64,000 bases of DNA from Sphaerulina vaccinii (lineage: Eukaryota > Ascomycota > Dothideomycetes > Mycosphaerellales > Mycosphaerellaceae). A program made the translations under genes and the position numbers. Below the pieces are notes generated by a model. It did not search any database and was not told where the DNA came from. It saw only the letters and a program-made list of their open reading frames with translations. Position 1 is the stretch's first letter. The number at the start of each line of letters is the position of its first letter. Shown piece after piece: positions 1-10,827 of the stretch. Location of the stretch: NCBI GenBank assembly GCA_022570795.1, contig JAKUDP010000001.1, positions 744,001 through 808,000 on the forward strand, in the 5' to 3' direction.

Positions 1-1593
1 GTTTTCGGAGTGAGAAGAGTTGGTCTTGCGATTATGAGAAGATGCTGAAAGGAAACTGGTACTTGTGATTGCTGGGTTGTACTGAAGTGGTTGAGTCGCT
101 TGCTGATGGCCTTCTTTCTCGTCGAAATTCGCGGATCTTATATCCTCCATCTCTCCACATCTCCATTAGGTCGATGATGCGAGTTCAGGCCCTTCATGCT
201 ATCATTAGCAGACTGTCAGTGCAATGCCGAAGCTCCACATAGTTGGCTGACGCCAAGAACTTGCTCGACAGAGAGTTCAGGTGAGAATAGCTCGAATCAA
301 CCAGCTTGGCAAAGTCTCTGATTGTTCTATACCATAAGAGTTCGCAAGGCCTGTTCAGCCCTACGACATTGTGATCATGCGATTCGTCGGAGCAGGGAGG
401 CCAGAGTTGGAGTACCTGGTACAACCACACCTAAATCCAAGAATAGTATCTCCAGAAACCCAAACAAGACTTCGCATACCAGGTCAAGGGTATCAGACTT
501 GGACTGTATACAAGCTTGGATTTGTTGCTTTGGAGCAATGCGTACGGCCGATTGTACCGACTCGTCATATGGCGTGGTACAGGACACTATGAGACTGTTC
601 ATGGACCGCTTTGTTGACGACACGGTGTGTCTATGCACGTGGAATAGTGCCTGCCCACTGATCTTTTAGGGTATCTCCCAACATCGTGCCATTGCCGAAA
701 GGCATGGCTGGCGAGCTTGTAACTTTGAATTCGTACTGTCGTATCAAAGATGGTGGAGTGAAGGTGTGACTAGCCGCGTGTCGAGAATGCCAATAACTGG
801 TAATTCCAACAACGATGTTGTGAAGTCGTGTGAGTATTGTCAAGTCTGGCAAATGCTATTCTGCCGTTACGTGACGCCAGTTGAGATCAATATGGCGGAG
901 GGCGGAGGCCACGCTGCTTCGTACCCCAGTGAACTCATCTCACTGGATCTTCCATCAAGCTATGCCCTCCGTGTGAGGCTTGTTGTATGCCTGCGAGTCC
1001 ACATTGCTCCTGCTGACTCTGCTGAGTGCTTAGTGGCCCTGTGGCATAGTGACGATGTTCATGCTGAAGCCATAGACGTGTCGGTGTCGTTTCTGTTTCT
1101 CCCTTGTGCTGTGAGCGTCTAACTGCTTGGCGCGGAGTGGAAAAAGTGGAGATCGGAGTGCCTCACGGAGTTCGAAGAATCCTTCTACCTTCTTGATGCC
1201 ACACTCTTCCGACATTCATCACGCACCCATCTACACACGTCTCGTTCATCGTCACGATTTACGATGCGTTCACATGCCAGCATCTCGGACTACAGAGCTC
1301 TACTGATACCCCAGCTTACTCCGTGAGCTTTGCAACATCTGCCTATATTCCTGATGCTCCGTAAGCATCAGGCGGCCATGAATGGGGAGATACCGCGAAT
1401 AGAGAGACTCAATCGCACGGAGTGTTGTTGATCCCTTCGGCGTAGCACAATGCTGACCTGAACGCATAGCACTGCCTGGCATATGTTCAGATATATAAGA
1501 AGACCATGCGTTCATGCATATCAGCAAACTACCATTGGCATTACTGAACCCATCCATTAAGCTTTCCATTCTAGATCACGCGAAGCTACCGCC
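1..1593. other. Left-end stretch without a recognisable gene
   Basis: I see only short open frames (longest about 118 codons) on both strands, with no recognisable domain, no consistent splice-compatible chain and no repeat. It may hold the promoter of the small gene that starts at 1594 and the flank of a gene to the left of the window. Confidence 0.4.
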
Positions 1594-1941
1594 ATGCCCG
1601 TCTTCAAGAAGTCGCATGACAGCTCCAAATCAGCCAGCTCGAGCATCGCAGATTGCAAGTCTTCCTGCACCGTGGACACAGCATCGATCACGAGTGTGGC
1701 TACCACTATCTACTCCACACCAGCTGCGGCCACGAAAAAGTCACCAGGGGAGAAGCAACGAGAGCGGCAAGCTGCACGGATGTCAAATCGAGCACTTGCT
1801 GAGTTCTTCGCCATGAAGTGAGAGCTTTGCAAGACGACCGTGAGCTATTACTGATCATGTGCGTATGCCTGAGTTTCATCTAATCGCAGAGCAGGAAACT
1901 TACAACGAGCCAATCCCGTGATCCCGTTCGATGAAAAGTAA
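1594..1941 (+). CDS. Small Ser/Thr-rich hypothetical protein, two exons (about 91 aa)
   Basis: Not recognised. The model is exon 1 at 1594-1817 (ATG start, product begins MPVFKKSHDSS) and exon 2 at 1890-1941. The intron has a GTGAGA donor, a CTAAT branch-like site and a GCAG acceptor, and the phases agree (2/2). Without splicing the frame stops after 75 codons. The first 50 residues are rich in Ser, Thr and Ala. Residues 50-75 are a charged, probably helical stretch (KQRERQAARMSNRALAEF) with only a short tail after it. There is no signal peptide or membrane segment. The residue mix and clean splice site suggest a real gene, but its neighbours say nothing about function. The main alternative is the unspliced 75-residue product. 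Confidence 0.42.
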
Positions 1942-3118
1942 TTCGAGCAGGTCGAAGGCAGACTATGGCACTGAGCACTGCTGCCAATGAACACATCTGC
2001 TGAAGCACGGGAAGAGATGTGGTAGCTGTCCTATGAAAGCAGGCTGAAGCGCCAGACTCACATGTTCCAGAGCGTCGAGGACGGAAAGGATCGTTGCCTA
2101 TCTCTTCAACATCACGAATAGACACCATTTGCACATGAAAATAGAAGCGTCTCGACAGACCATTACTCGTGAATCCCACGTGCTCATCTCCACAACGTGC
2201 GCACACGCGTCGACGTCCTGCTGCGTGAAGAACGGGACCGAACTGTGGAACTCATCGATATGCAGCACAGCACTGATCTTGAAGCATATGGACGTCGCGG
2301 TGTACGGCTACACCGATAACACCACAAGCGTTTGGTGTGCAGTGAAGCTACACATTTCTCTCCTGATCTTTGGTATGATTAAGCGCACCCGGACGATGCT
2401 ATTGGTCGACAACATCTTCAGATGCTGTAGCGCGAAGTTTGTTACGAGCTATACGGCATCGAGCTCACGCATGAAAACGCCATCGCTTCGGAACCCGCGA
2501 CGACAGGCAGAAATGGTACGGCTCAAGATGCCCATCCACCGCCTGCCACGTTTTTCAGCAAGCCGCTATCAAGCCTCTTCAGCCAGCCATGACTTCGAAG
2601 CATTGTAAGGCTGAACTACTGAGCGCCTACCACTCCGACTAAACCTGTACCGTATGCTCCACGCCCACGAGCTCGTGCGCAGCCTGCGCACTGGAGTGGA
2701 GCTGGTCGACAGCCACAAGGCGACTACGAAGGCACATAATCGTGGATAAGGTCGATGAGCCAATAGATTCAAGGCGGCATCGTTGTTACAGCTGCCATGT
2801 GGCTTTCGAGGCTTGATGCTCAGCCTGGTAAGGCTGGCACACACGGTGAGTTGTGCATACCGTAGACACGGAGTCTCCTTGTTGTCAATGCAGCAACAGT
2901 GTCAGGCTGTCGACTCTGATGTATAAGAATATGCACCTCTTCCTCCGATTCTCACATCATCCCAACAACACAATCACAGCAAAGCAACCAACAGCATCAA
3001 TCACAACAACACATCCAACAAATCCCACCAAAGCTACTCGATCCTACTCTCAACAAATCCAGCACATACCACATCCAGCCTTACCACCCAACACCACAAA
3101 AACCACACATCAGCAGCA
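1942..3118. other. Intergenic, with coding-like but interrupted frame and CA-rich leader
   Basis: The plus-strand frame of the preceding gene's second exon stays in register to about 2865 and contains protein-like runs, for example 2173-2316 and 2431-2589, but it carries about ten stop codons. That number is close to chance, so a pseudogene is possible but not shown. From about 2945 to 3118 the strand is very rich in C and A with almost no G or T. This is typical of an unstructured fungal 5' leader and probably belongs to the gene that starts at 3119. Confidence 0.3.
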
Positions 3119-3622
3119 ATGGAGTTCATCGTCCGCAAGATCGAGAACAACCTCAACAAGTCCGGCATGGAAGACAGACAGTCCCTCAAGTCCGCTGGGT
3201 CTCGTCGTGGCCGCTCCCTCAACTCCAAGCAAAACTACATCAGCATCAAAGTCACCGAAGTCACCGAAGTCGAGCCAGTCGCAGTCATCCCATCTCCATC
3301 ACCATCTCCAGTTCGCAGCCCAGCAGTCGTCATGGCACCCCTCACACCAGTCACTTCCGATGCCGCTAGCTCAATCTACTCTCGCAAAGCATCGAGCTTC
3401 AGAGACTTTGTCAAGAAGCCAAAGTCATCAGCAAGCTCCACAAGCACGTCCAGCAAGAAGTCGACGCGAGAATTCATGTCAGCTATGAACTCCTACCCAT
3501 GGGTCTCTGGTCCATCAAGTGGGCTGACGAGCTCTGCAGCCAGCACTGCCAGCTCCTCACGTCGCGAGGCACCAAGAAAGATGTCAGCCTTCAGCTTCCC
3601 TTGCATCGCGGCTTGTGTCTAG
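3119..3622 (+). CDS. Ser-rich hypothetical protein (167 aa)
   Basis: Not recognised. A single exon starts at the first ATG after a CA-rich leader. The N-terminus (MEFIVRKIENNLNKSG) could form a short amphipathic helix. The rest is low complexity: a VTEVTEVEPV stretch, Pro/Ser repeats (PSPSPSP), and a long Ser/Ala/Lys-rich region with RKASSFRDFVKK and SSKKSTREF, which look like basophilic kinase sites. The C-terminus ends with a Cys-containing hydrophobic patch (FPCIAACV). There is no membrane segment or known domain. The biased codon use, leader and length support a real gene, and the composition points to a mostly disordered protein. Function unknown. Confidence 0.6.
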   Translation: MEFIVRKIENNLNKSGMEDRQSLKSAGSRRGRSLNSKQNYISIKVTEVTEVEPVAVIPSPSPSPVRSPAVVMAPLTPVTSDAASSIYSRKASSFRDFVKKPKSSASSTSTSSKKSTREFMSAMNSYPWVSGPSSGLTSSAASTASSSRREAPRKMSAFSFPCIAACV

Positions 3623-4209
3623 AAAATGAGAAGAAGCCTCTTTGGATGTGTCCAGGATATTGATTAGGGTTGGCGATTGTTTTTGCTTTGGGAGTTCTCG
3701 GGTTTAGCGATAGCGATACCACAAGAAAGCATTGGGCGGCATTGCATTGCATGGAGTATTGTATTGGGATTCACATTTAGCACAATTATACCACAGCGAA
3801 TCAAAGCTCATCAGACATACCACGTCTTCCTCAACCCCCAACCTTACCACCCTCCTCACAGCCCTCCCTCTTCACTGCTCAAGAAAGCTGACGCTTCAAT
3901 ACACAAGACAGCTGACGAAAGCCACCCATCAAACGATGTGGCGCGATCTCGATCGCGGTACAGCTTGCCTCGACGCAGCTTGGACGAATTGCAGTGCTTC
4001 GAGATGGTGGTGTGATACGTCGAGCTATACATCAATTACAGTATGGCCCACTTTGCAGCAGAGAGTGGGACACCACAGCGTCGCATCATCAGCCCTGGAA
4101 TGGTCTTGCCTGTAAGCCACCATCAAGCTATCGCAAGGTCACACAGAGTGTACAGTCATTGGTCTGAGCCGCATAGATTGCTCCCGACATTGGCCTGCGT
4201 GTGTCGAGC
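3623..4209. other. Convergent intergenic region
   Basis: This lies between the 3' end of the Ser-rich gene and the 3' end of the minus-strand reductase gene. It probably holds both 3' UTRs. I saw no gene or repeat. Confidence 0.5.
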
Positions 4210-5883
4210 TCACCCATCAAGGATTTTCAACATTTCCTCCACAGTCCTACATTTCTCCCTCTCTTTATCCTTTGCTTTTCCTCGTCTCACCTCTTCAGCA
4301 TCAATCTTCTCCCACTCCTGCCAATTAATCGGCCTCATACCTCGCTCTTCAGCGACCTTCTTCACTTCATCCCAGCCCTGTATATCACCAAAACCACCAT
4401 CATGAAACTTGACATTATTCCGCCAATCACTGACAATGACATCCGCGCTGGTAAAAGCATCGTCCAATGTACTAGCGATAACTCCTGTAGGTCCTCGTTT
4501 GACCCAACCAGCACAGTACATTCCAGGAACATGGCCAGCTGTCAAATCGCCGGGTCCGAGGTCAGTTGTAAGGACACGGCCGTATCGATCGTTGAAAATT
4601 ATGCCCTTCTTCGTGTCGAAAGGTACGCCCAACCTGTCCATTCCGGCTAGTGGCTCGGATTCGTAGCCAATACTGCGGAAGGCGAGAGATGCGGCTATAG
4701 AAGTCCGTCTTGGAGGCTCCACGGATCGTACTCGCAATGCTCGAAGAGCGTTTAATGTCTGTTCCGGCTCTCCTGGTATTACACTTGTAATAGGAGATGC
4801 GACATACTCTGTGCTCTGAAAGCCAATAGCATCTAGAGCCTGCCCATTACGGGACAGAAACTCGATAGGCGATCTCAGGTATCCCAGCTGCCAGGCTCTT
4901 TCTGCTCGTTCGATGGGCGTTTTGCTTCCCTTTTCCAGTAATTCGGATATGCGCTTTAGCTGTCGAGGGAGTTTCTTCCTTTCCACCTGTACTAATTCTT
5001 CCCAACCTTCAGGTGGCGGCACGAAACCCAAGCCTGGCAGGTTCAAAAGTTCTCTCAGCTCCTTTATGGTATATGGGGCTTGCAGTGGCCCTCTTCTCCC
5101 AATGACTTTCACATCGCGGATCTTGCTCTTACTCAAAGCCTCAACAGCATGTTCTGCAATGTCCGTCTTCTTCAGCTCAGCGAGACTCATCAGCAGCATT
5201 CGAGTGACATCCAGAGCAACATTCCCTTGTCCGATCACAATTGCCGTTTCCCCAGCTTGCAGATCCGGCTTTAGGTCTGCATATTCCGGTAGTCCATTAT
5301 ACCAGCCGACAAAGGCCCTCGCAGATAATACGTTGTTCAGATCTTCTCCAGGTATATTCAGTCTCTTATCTTTCGAGGCTCCATATGCGAAGAGAACGGC
5401 ATCGTAGTGCGGTGCTAATGAAGTGAGTGGCAGTTGATTAGACTCATCGCCTATGGGCACATTGCCAATGTAATTGAACCCAGGGTATTTCGCCACATCT
5501 ATCAAAGTCTCTGAGCATTTCTGTGTTATCACCTACCTATCAGCAATCTCTACAGTGCTGTTGTCGTTTGAAGGCTATCGCACCTTGGCTTCTGGATGGT
5601 CGGGGGCAATGCCAAAGCGCACGAGACCATAAGGCGATGGCAGTCCTTCGTACATGTCCACTCGCGCGTCCGGTAAGTTCTTCAGCAGTCTGTAAGCTGA
5701 GTAGAAGCCTGCGGGTCCTGCTCCTATGATGGCAAGATGCAGTGGTCGCTGTCGCGTGTTCGCCACACTGTATGTTCGAGTGCCATGTCCAGCAGCTCTT
5801 CTCCTCGAAACGGTGGCGCCATTGAGCCGTGCAGCTCTCTGGCAGCTTCTGCACACCCACATCACTGTCGTGCTTCCAATCAT
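4210..5883 (-). CDS. ARH1: Mitochondrial ferredoxin/adrenodoxin-NADP+ reductase, two exons (536 aa)
   Basis: This is the FAD flavoenzyme that passes electrons from NADPH to mitochondrial ferredoxin, for Fe-S cluster assembly and heme A synthesis. Exon 1 is 5584-5883 and exon 2 is 4210-5520. The 63-bp intron (donor GTGCGA, acceptor ACAG) restores the family sequence PDHPEAK followed by KCSETL. The N-terminus is Arg-rich with few acids, like a mitochondrial presequence. The FAD Rossmann motif AIIGAGPAGFYSA is at residues 51-63, with PYGLVRFGIAPDHPE after it. The second dinucleotide motif VIGQGNVALDVTRML, for NADP, is in exon 2. The C-terminal GWVKRGPTGVIAST motif is also family-typical. Length fits fungal ARH1. 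Translation could instead begin at the Met at residue 8. It ends convergently with the gene to its left. Confidence 0.93.
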
Positions 5884-6245
5884 GACCGTCGAGTATGTTG
5901 TGTCGAATGAAGAAGTCCGAGGTCGGAAAGTGAGACAGCATTTTGAGCCTCATCGTCACCAAACCACGCTATCGAATTGATCGATAAGGCTAAGATTGTT
6001 GCTGTGCCAACGTGTCAATATTGCTTCTGACGATCCTCCACCAACTGACTGACCATCCTGGTTGACCAGCGACCGCTAGGCCGATCTCTCTTCTTGAACA
6101 TCACTGGCTCAAGTATACTGCTCTTACATTCCTCAGCTCTACACTCACTCTCTTCGTCTACCGACAGTCGCTACAAGCAGGCAGCTCAACGCAGCAACAA
6201 TAGCATTGTAGCATTGTTGCTGTCAAGCAGCTCGCCATCATCATC
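5884..6245. promoter_or_regulatory. Divergent promoter region ARH1 / four-TM gene
   Basis: A head-to-head intergenic region of 362 bp that must carry both promoters. The right side has a short pyrimidine-rich tract and a hairpin just before the ATG (listed separately). No TATA box is obvious. Confidence 0.5.
6192..6222 (+). promoter_or_regulatory. Perfect 10-bp inverted repeat in the 5' leader
   Basis: Positions 6192-6201 (CAGCAACAAT) and 6213-6222 (ATTGTTGCTG) are exact reverse complements with an 11-nt spacer. The hairpin ends 23 nt before the ATG at 6246. If transcribed, it would fold in the leader close to the start codon. Confidence 0.4.
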
Positions 6246-8142
6246 ATGCCTGAACAACCATACCTATACGATCCACTAGCAGGCTCTCGAACCTCAGTCG
6301 CCTATCCCTACTCCGACTTCAACCCAAGAGCAGCTACTCAGGCACATTATCAGGCATTCGTGGACAGGGCGGAAAGGCAAAAGCGACAATCTCAGCAGCA
6401 GCAGTCTGGACGTCCTCTCATCAATTTCAATCAACATCCTGATAGTTATATGGTAGTGAATAATCCGGAGATACACCATGAGCCGTTGCCATCGAATACA
6501 AAGGCGAAGATCGTCTGGACGAGATGGGCGCAGTTCGCGTTGAGAGTGCTGCAAGAGGTTGGGGCACTGGGTATCTTGGTTTGTGTAATCTGCCTGAAGA
6601 TGAAGAACGATGGACCGAGTTGGGTCATTCGAGTTCCTGTAAGTTCCACGATGCTGTCGTGTTGAGGATTTAGCTAATATAGATTAGGTTGCCTGGGACT
6701 TGGTCATCAGCATGTATGCGATTTACCATCTGCTCAGACCAGCCAAAGGACGGACACCAAATAGCAGCAGCAGCTACCACTTCTTTGCACTCTTCATGGA
6801 TGTCGGGCTCATTCCCTTCTACGTCTTCATCGCGCTCTACGCCAACCAGAACTACAATTTGCCGGCAGACGATGCGAATCGATGGACGAGCTTTTTCAGC
6901 ACGAACTTCGCAACCACAACGGTCATGTTCGTGACCTTCATTACGAGCATTGTCGTGGGAGGACTCCACTTGGTCAGCATCGGTATCGATATTTACCTGA
7001 TCATGATCTTCCGCAAGATCGCGAACCTACCTCCCGATATGAACCCGCTCGAGGACAACTTGACTGGCAGCAGCCGCAGAAGATCCATGAAGCACAAGCA
7101 TAAGAACTCAGAGATGACGGCCTCGTCAGTTTCAACAGACATGTCGGAGAAGAAGGCAGGATACTACAGTGGTAGCACGATGAACGATCCGCGTACGTCC
7201 ATTGCCAAAGATCCAGAGGCTAGGGTCGTTCCCTGGGGACACAGCCGGATGAATTCAGCTCAGACATACTCGGCGCATAATCCTGATTCGGCACGTCTGT
7301 CGAGGCAGCAGTTCGATGAGGTGACTCTCCACCAGGGACCCCACTCTGCGAGGAGTTCGCGCGTTTCCGTTCCCGGAACTGGCCACAGGTCGAGAGCTGG
7401 AACAGTCGTTTCTCCAGCAGAGCATGGCGCTCCACTGTACTTCGACGATATACCTCCAGTCCCAGCATATGCTTCCAGGCCCAACTCAACTCATGGTACG
7501 CCAGAGCGTTACGTGGCAGCACCCACGCGAGACGTCGTAAAGACACAACCAAAGTCCGGTCTACTGAATGACAACTGGTATGTCCTCCCTGACGAGGATG
7601 TTTCGGACTTGGGGACGCCACGTCGAAACGGTGTTGGGCAATCTGTCGCAACTCACACCCGTGAACCAACTCTGCCAAACATCGATCTCAACCGCACCGA
7701 CTCATTTGAGCCTCGAGTCGAACCGCTCAAGATGAACCCACCAACACCAACGAATGCAGAGAGCGAAGTCGCCATGACATTGAAGCAGGAGGAGAAGGAG
7801 AACTACGATCCTCAGGAGATCGGAGTCGCTCGACAACTGACTGTAGCATCGCATGCTACTGTTGCTTCTTCGGTCTACTCAGAATCTGCCCCATCTCTGA
7901 TGACTTCGACCATGGTCAGCAATGGTAGACCAAATAATGCCACCCCAGGTCGAAGACAATACGGCGACCTGGCATCAGCCACTCGTGCCATCAGGAACGG
8001 TGGCCAGCAACCCGGGCAGGGAAGAGTGATCTCCAGATCCGGTGCAGACATTGCCGACATGAATGTCTACGGCTCAGACAACCAGTCAAGACGCCGCGAG
8101 GTCAGCGGCAAGATTGCCGAGGAAGGCAGAGGCGGATGGTAA
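6246..8142 (+). CDS. Four-TM membrane protein with long disordered C-terminal tail, two exons (615 aa)
   Basis: Family not named with confidence. Exons are 6246-6638 and 6688-8142, with a 49-bp phase-0 intron (GTAAGT...TTAG). After about 90 polar residues come four hydrophobic segments: one around FALRVLQEVGALGILVCVICL, one starting at WVIRVPVAWDLVISMYAIY, one around FFALFMDVGLIPFYVFIAL, and one around VMFVTFITSIVVGGLHLVS followed by IDIYLIMIF. The remaining 360 residues are a Ser/Pro/Arg/Asn-rich tail with no domain, likely cytosolic and phosphorylated. The layout resembles fungal plasma-membrane proteins of the MARVEL or pH-sensing type but lacks their diagnostic Cys motifs. A similar layout occurs in the minus-strand gene at 52.2-54 kb. 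Gene model confidence is high, role unknown. Confidence 0.85.
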
Positions 8143-9035
8143 GACTCCTCATGAGCATTTGGTACTTTGACAAATGTTTGCTGGAATCTCCAGCTGCTCT
8201 TGGTGATGCCAGTCCACCATTGAGGTGATGCCAGTCCGCCATTCTGCTGCCCCAGAGTGGAAGCATAATTACTTGCGCTCGAACTTGTTCTTGGTCTCCA
8301 GCAACCCTCATGTCGAAGGAGGCGACGATGAGACTGACTGGAATGTAGGAATGGATCCACCACGACGCTGGTCAGCGTTTCGACTATCAGTACCGGGACA
8401 GAGGACGACGAACGACCAAATCGAACCAAAAGCAAGCGATACTACGCATCCAGGAGGAAGAGTGTGAAAGAACGGCGAGACCAGCGCGATTAGAGCCGTG
8501 ATACGAGAAGTGCTTCGTATGGGCATACAGGACCTGCGTGGCACCTGATCTTGAGCTGAAAGTTCGTCCAGGATGTTGGATGATTATGATGAGCGTTCAT
8601 GTTGATGCAGTACACGATTGTCAATAGCATGTAATACATGTGCAGGAATCAGTGCTTTTCCAGTTTCATGCTGCTCGTTCAGTGTGATTGTTTGTTCTTG
8701 TTACCCGTCCCTCGTCACCATATCCCACGCCCAGCGCATTTCCCAGACACCAACGATGCGGTGTGGCAGCTACAGCTATCCATACCTCATCAAGCTGCCA
8801 ACCAGGTTTTGTGGTTGTAGAAGAAGTCAAATACTGTGGCTGGTGGTGAGCATCCCCAGGTTTCAGATCTGACTTGAGCCTCCTCGCCTTCCCGCTTAAC
8901 CACTCACTCACTCTGCATGCATTCGCTTCATCTGCTATAATCTTTGCCCTCCCGCGGCGCCCCGGGGATTGTTGTGTTGTCGGACGGTGGTGGTAGAGGA
9001 CTATCCTCTTCATCTTCTTCTCCTTCTCTTCTGTA
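8143..9035. other. Intergenic region upstream of the SRF1-type gene
   Basis: It holds the 3' UTR of the four-TM gene, a 22-bp tandem duplication (listed separately), a GC-rich block at about 8949-8968 (CCCGCGGCGCCCCGGGG) and a CT-rich leader directly before the ATG at 9036. No gene is recognisable. Confidence 0.5.
8202..8243 (+). repeat. 22-bp imperfect tandem duplication
   Basis: GGTGATGCCAGTCCACCATT is followed, after two bases, by a copy with one substitution (GGTGATGCCAGTCCGCCATT). It lies in the presumed 3' UTR of the four-TM gene and is probably a local slippage event. Confidence 0.8.
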
Positions 9036-10166
9036 ATGCCTGAAATGCAACAACGCAGCACGCTCCTTCCGCAGCATCCATCAGACCACTCTGCTTCTCA
9101 CGCTTCCTCTTCGACCGCCGCCGCAGCAGAAGCCGACATCCACCAACCGAATTCACTGCCACCATGGATACATGTCAACGATGAGGGAGCGCCTTACCTA
9201 GAACCCGCGCCCATACTACCGAACACTCGACATTACAAAGTCCCTCCGAAATACCAGCCCGGGCGGAAACTTGACGCCTATCGCGATGCAGAGCCAGGTC
9301 TGTTGTCGGCGCCTATAGCGGACCACCAAGTACGATGGATACCTTTCATGCAGTCGGGACCAAATCCCAGAGAGAACAAGGGCATTATACGGAGTGATTC
9401 ATGGATGCGCGAGAATGTACCAATTTTCGACCGAGGCTGGCAAGAAGAAGATGAGATGATGCCCGACAGCAATAGGCCGCGCGGTTTGCCAGGACTATTA
9501 TTCAGAGGGAAGTGGTTGATCAGTCCGGAAAGACAAGAGAGAAGTGTGAGATTGTTCTGGAGGCTACTGCTCAAGAATGCTTTCGTGCCTCTGTTCTTTC
9601 GTGTCTTTGTCCTGGCTTTCTCCTGCGCGGCACTGGGTGTTGCGAGCACGATTCTGAAGACTGTGAATAGAGTCAATGATGACAATGACATTTACAATCA
9701 GTGTGCACCCAGGGCATCGACGTATATGGGGATTATTGTTCCTGCGGTGGCTATACCGTATATCTTCTATGTGACGATAGATGAGTATACCTCGAAACCG
9801 TGCGTTTACCTATCAACTATCCGACCTATACCACTTTGCTAACACAATCTCAGACTCGGCCTGCGTTCAGTCGCCGCGAAGGTCCTCCTCCTACTCTGCG
9901 ATCTCTACTTCATAGTCTTCTCGGCCTCGAATCTCTCTCTGGCCTTCAGTGCCCTCTTCGACGACAGCTGGGCTTGCTTCGAAACAGGACAACAGCAAGT
10001 TGGCGATACCTACATCGACATACCCAAGACGTGTCCGAATAATCCGAACATTTGCTACAAACAGAAAGGCTTGACTGGAGTACTACTCATCACGCTCGTG
10101 GCATGGCTACTATGTTTCAGCATAAGCGTCTTGAGGGTGGTGGAGAAGCTGCGACTGGAGTATTAG
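9036..10166 (+). CDS. SRF1: SRF1-family membrane protein (regulator of phospholipase D), two exons (358 aa)
   Basis: In yeast Srf1 activates the phospholipase D Spo14 at membranes. Exons are 9036-9799 and 9854-10166, with a 54-bp intron (GTGCGT...CTCAG). The central block is typical of the filamentous-fungal family: YKVPPKYQPGRKLDAY, then DHQVRWIPFMQSGPNP, DSWMRENVPIFDRGW, and GKWLISPERQERSVRLFWR just before the membrane part. Four hydrophobic segments follow: FFRVFVLAFSCAALGVAS, GIIVPAVAIPYIFYV, VLLLLCDLYFIVFSASNL and VLLITLVAWLLCFSISVL. A Cys-containing loop (CFETG, CPNNPNICY) sits before the last segment. Family assignment is from remembered motif similarity, so I am fairly but not fully sure. 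The start is the first ATG after a CT-rich leader. Confidence 0.78.
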
Positions 10167-10827
10167 AAGAGAGAGCATTACGAATGATGAATTATGAATT
10201 GGAATCGCAAGCGTTTGGGAGCGTGGAGTCTATGTACATATTGTGCAGTATTTTGTACAAATTGGGACTTTGGGGGCAATCGCACAGAGAGGCAAGATAG
10301 CGGACGTCTTGAGAAGTATACCATTGTACTACAGCTTAGATGGCTCGATGCCTGTATTCGAATCTGTGCAATATCAAGCCATCTTCCTGGCGCTCGTCCA
10401 CCGGTATATCAGTTAAGTTCCGGATATTCTCATTAGCCGGAGCTTGGCACTATATAACGCGAACCTCGACGCGTCTGGCAAAGCAACAGACACAATGAGC
10501 CATTGAGTATCGGCACCAATTCATGATCTAAATCTATTGGAATAGATCGAGCTGGACTTACTGGACCTGGCTGACTTGAAACCCCTCGGAAGAATTGAGC
10601 GCCGTCGCGAACCTACCACGCGTTTGGCATGACTTTGAGCATTAACACTACTCTGATTATAACACTGGATCTGACTGAGCTGGAACGGTTGAGCCCTCTA
10701 TACTGGACAAACCATCTACCCGAAGCTTCGGACGATCAGGTTCTCGCGAGCTGTCTGGATATGCGCCATTGAGGCATTCGTTCGCATTCAAGCTCGAGCC
10801 GAGACACAGAGAAATCTCGATTCGACG
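10167..10827. other. Intergenic region upstream of the Pif1-like gene
   Basis: Contains the SRF1 3' UTR and the promoter of the helicase gene. A TATA-like CTATATAAC lies near 10451, about 375 bp before the ATG, which could fit a long leader. No other gene is visible. Confidence 0.45.

Noticed and set aside
2129..2608. 159-codon plus-strand frame
   Set aside because: It overlaps the more protein-like frame of the interrupted stretch, is Cys- and Ser-scattered without any motif, and has no leader or splice support.
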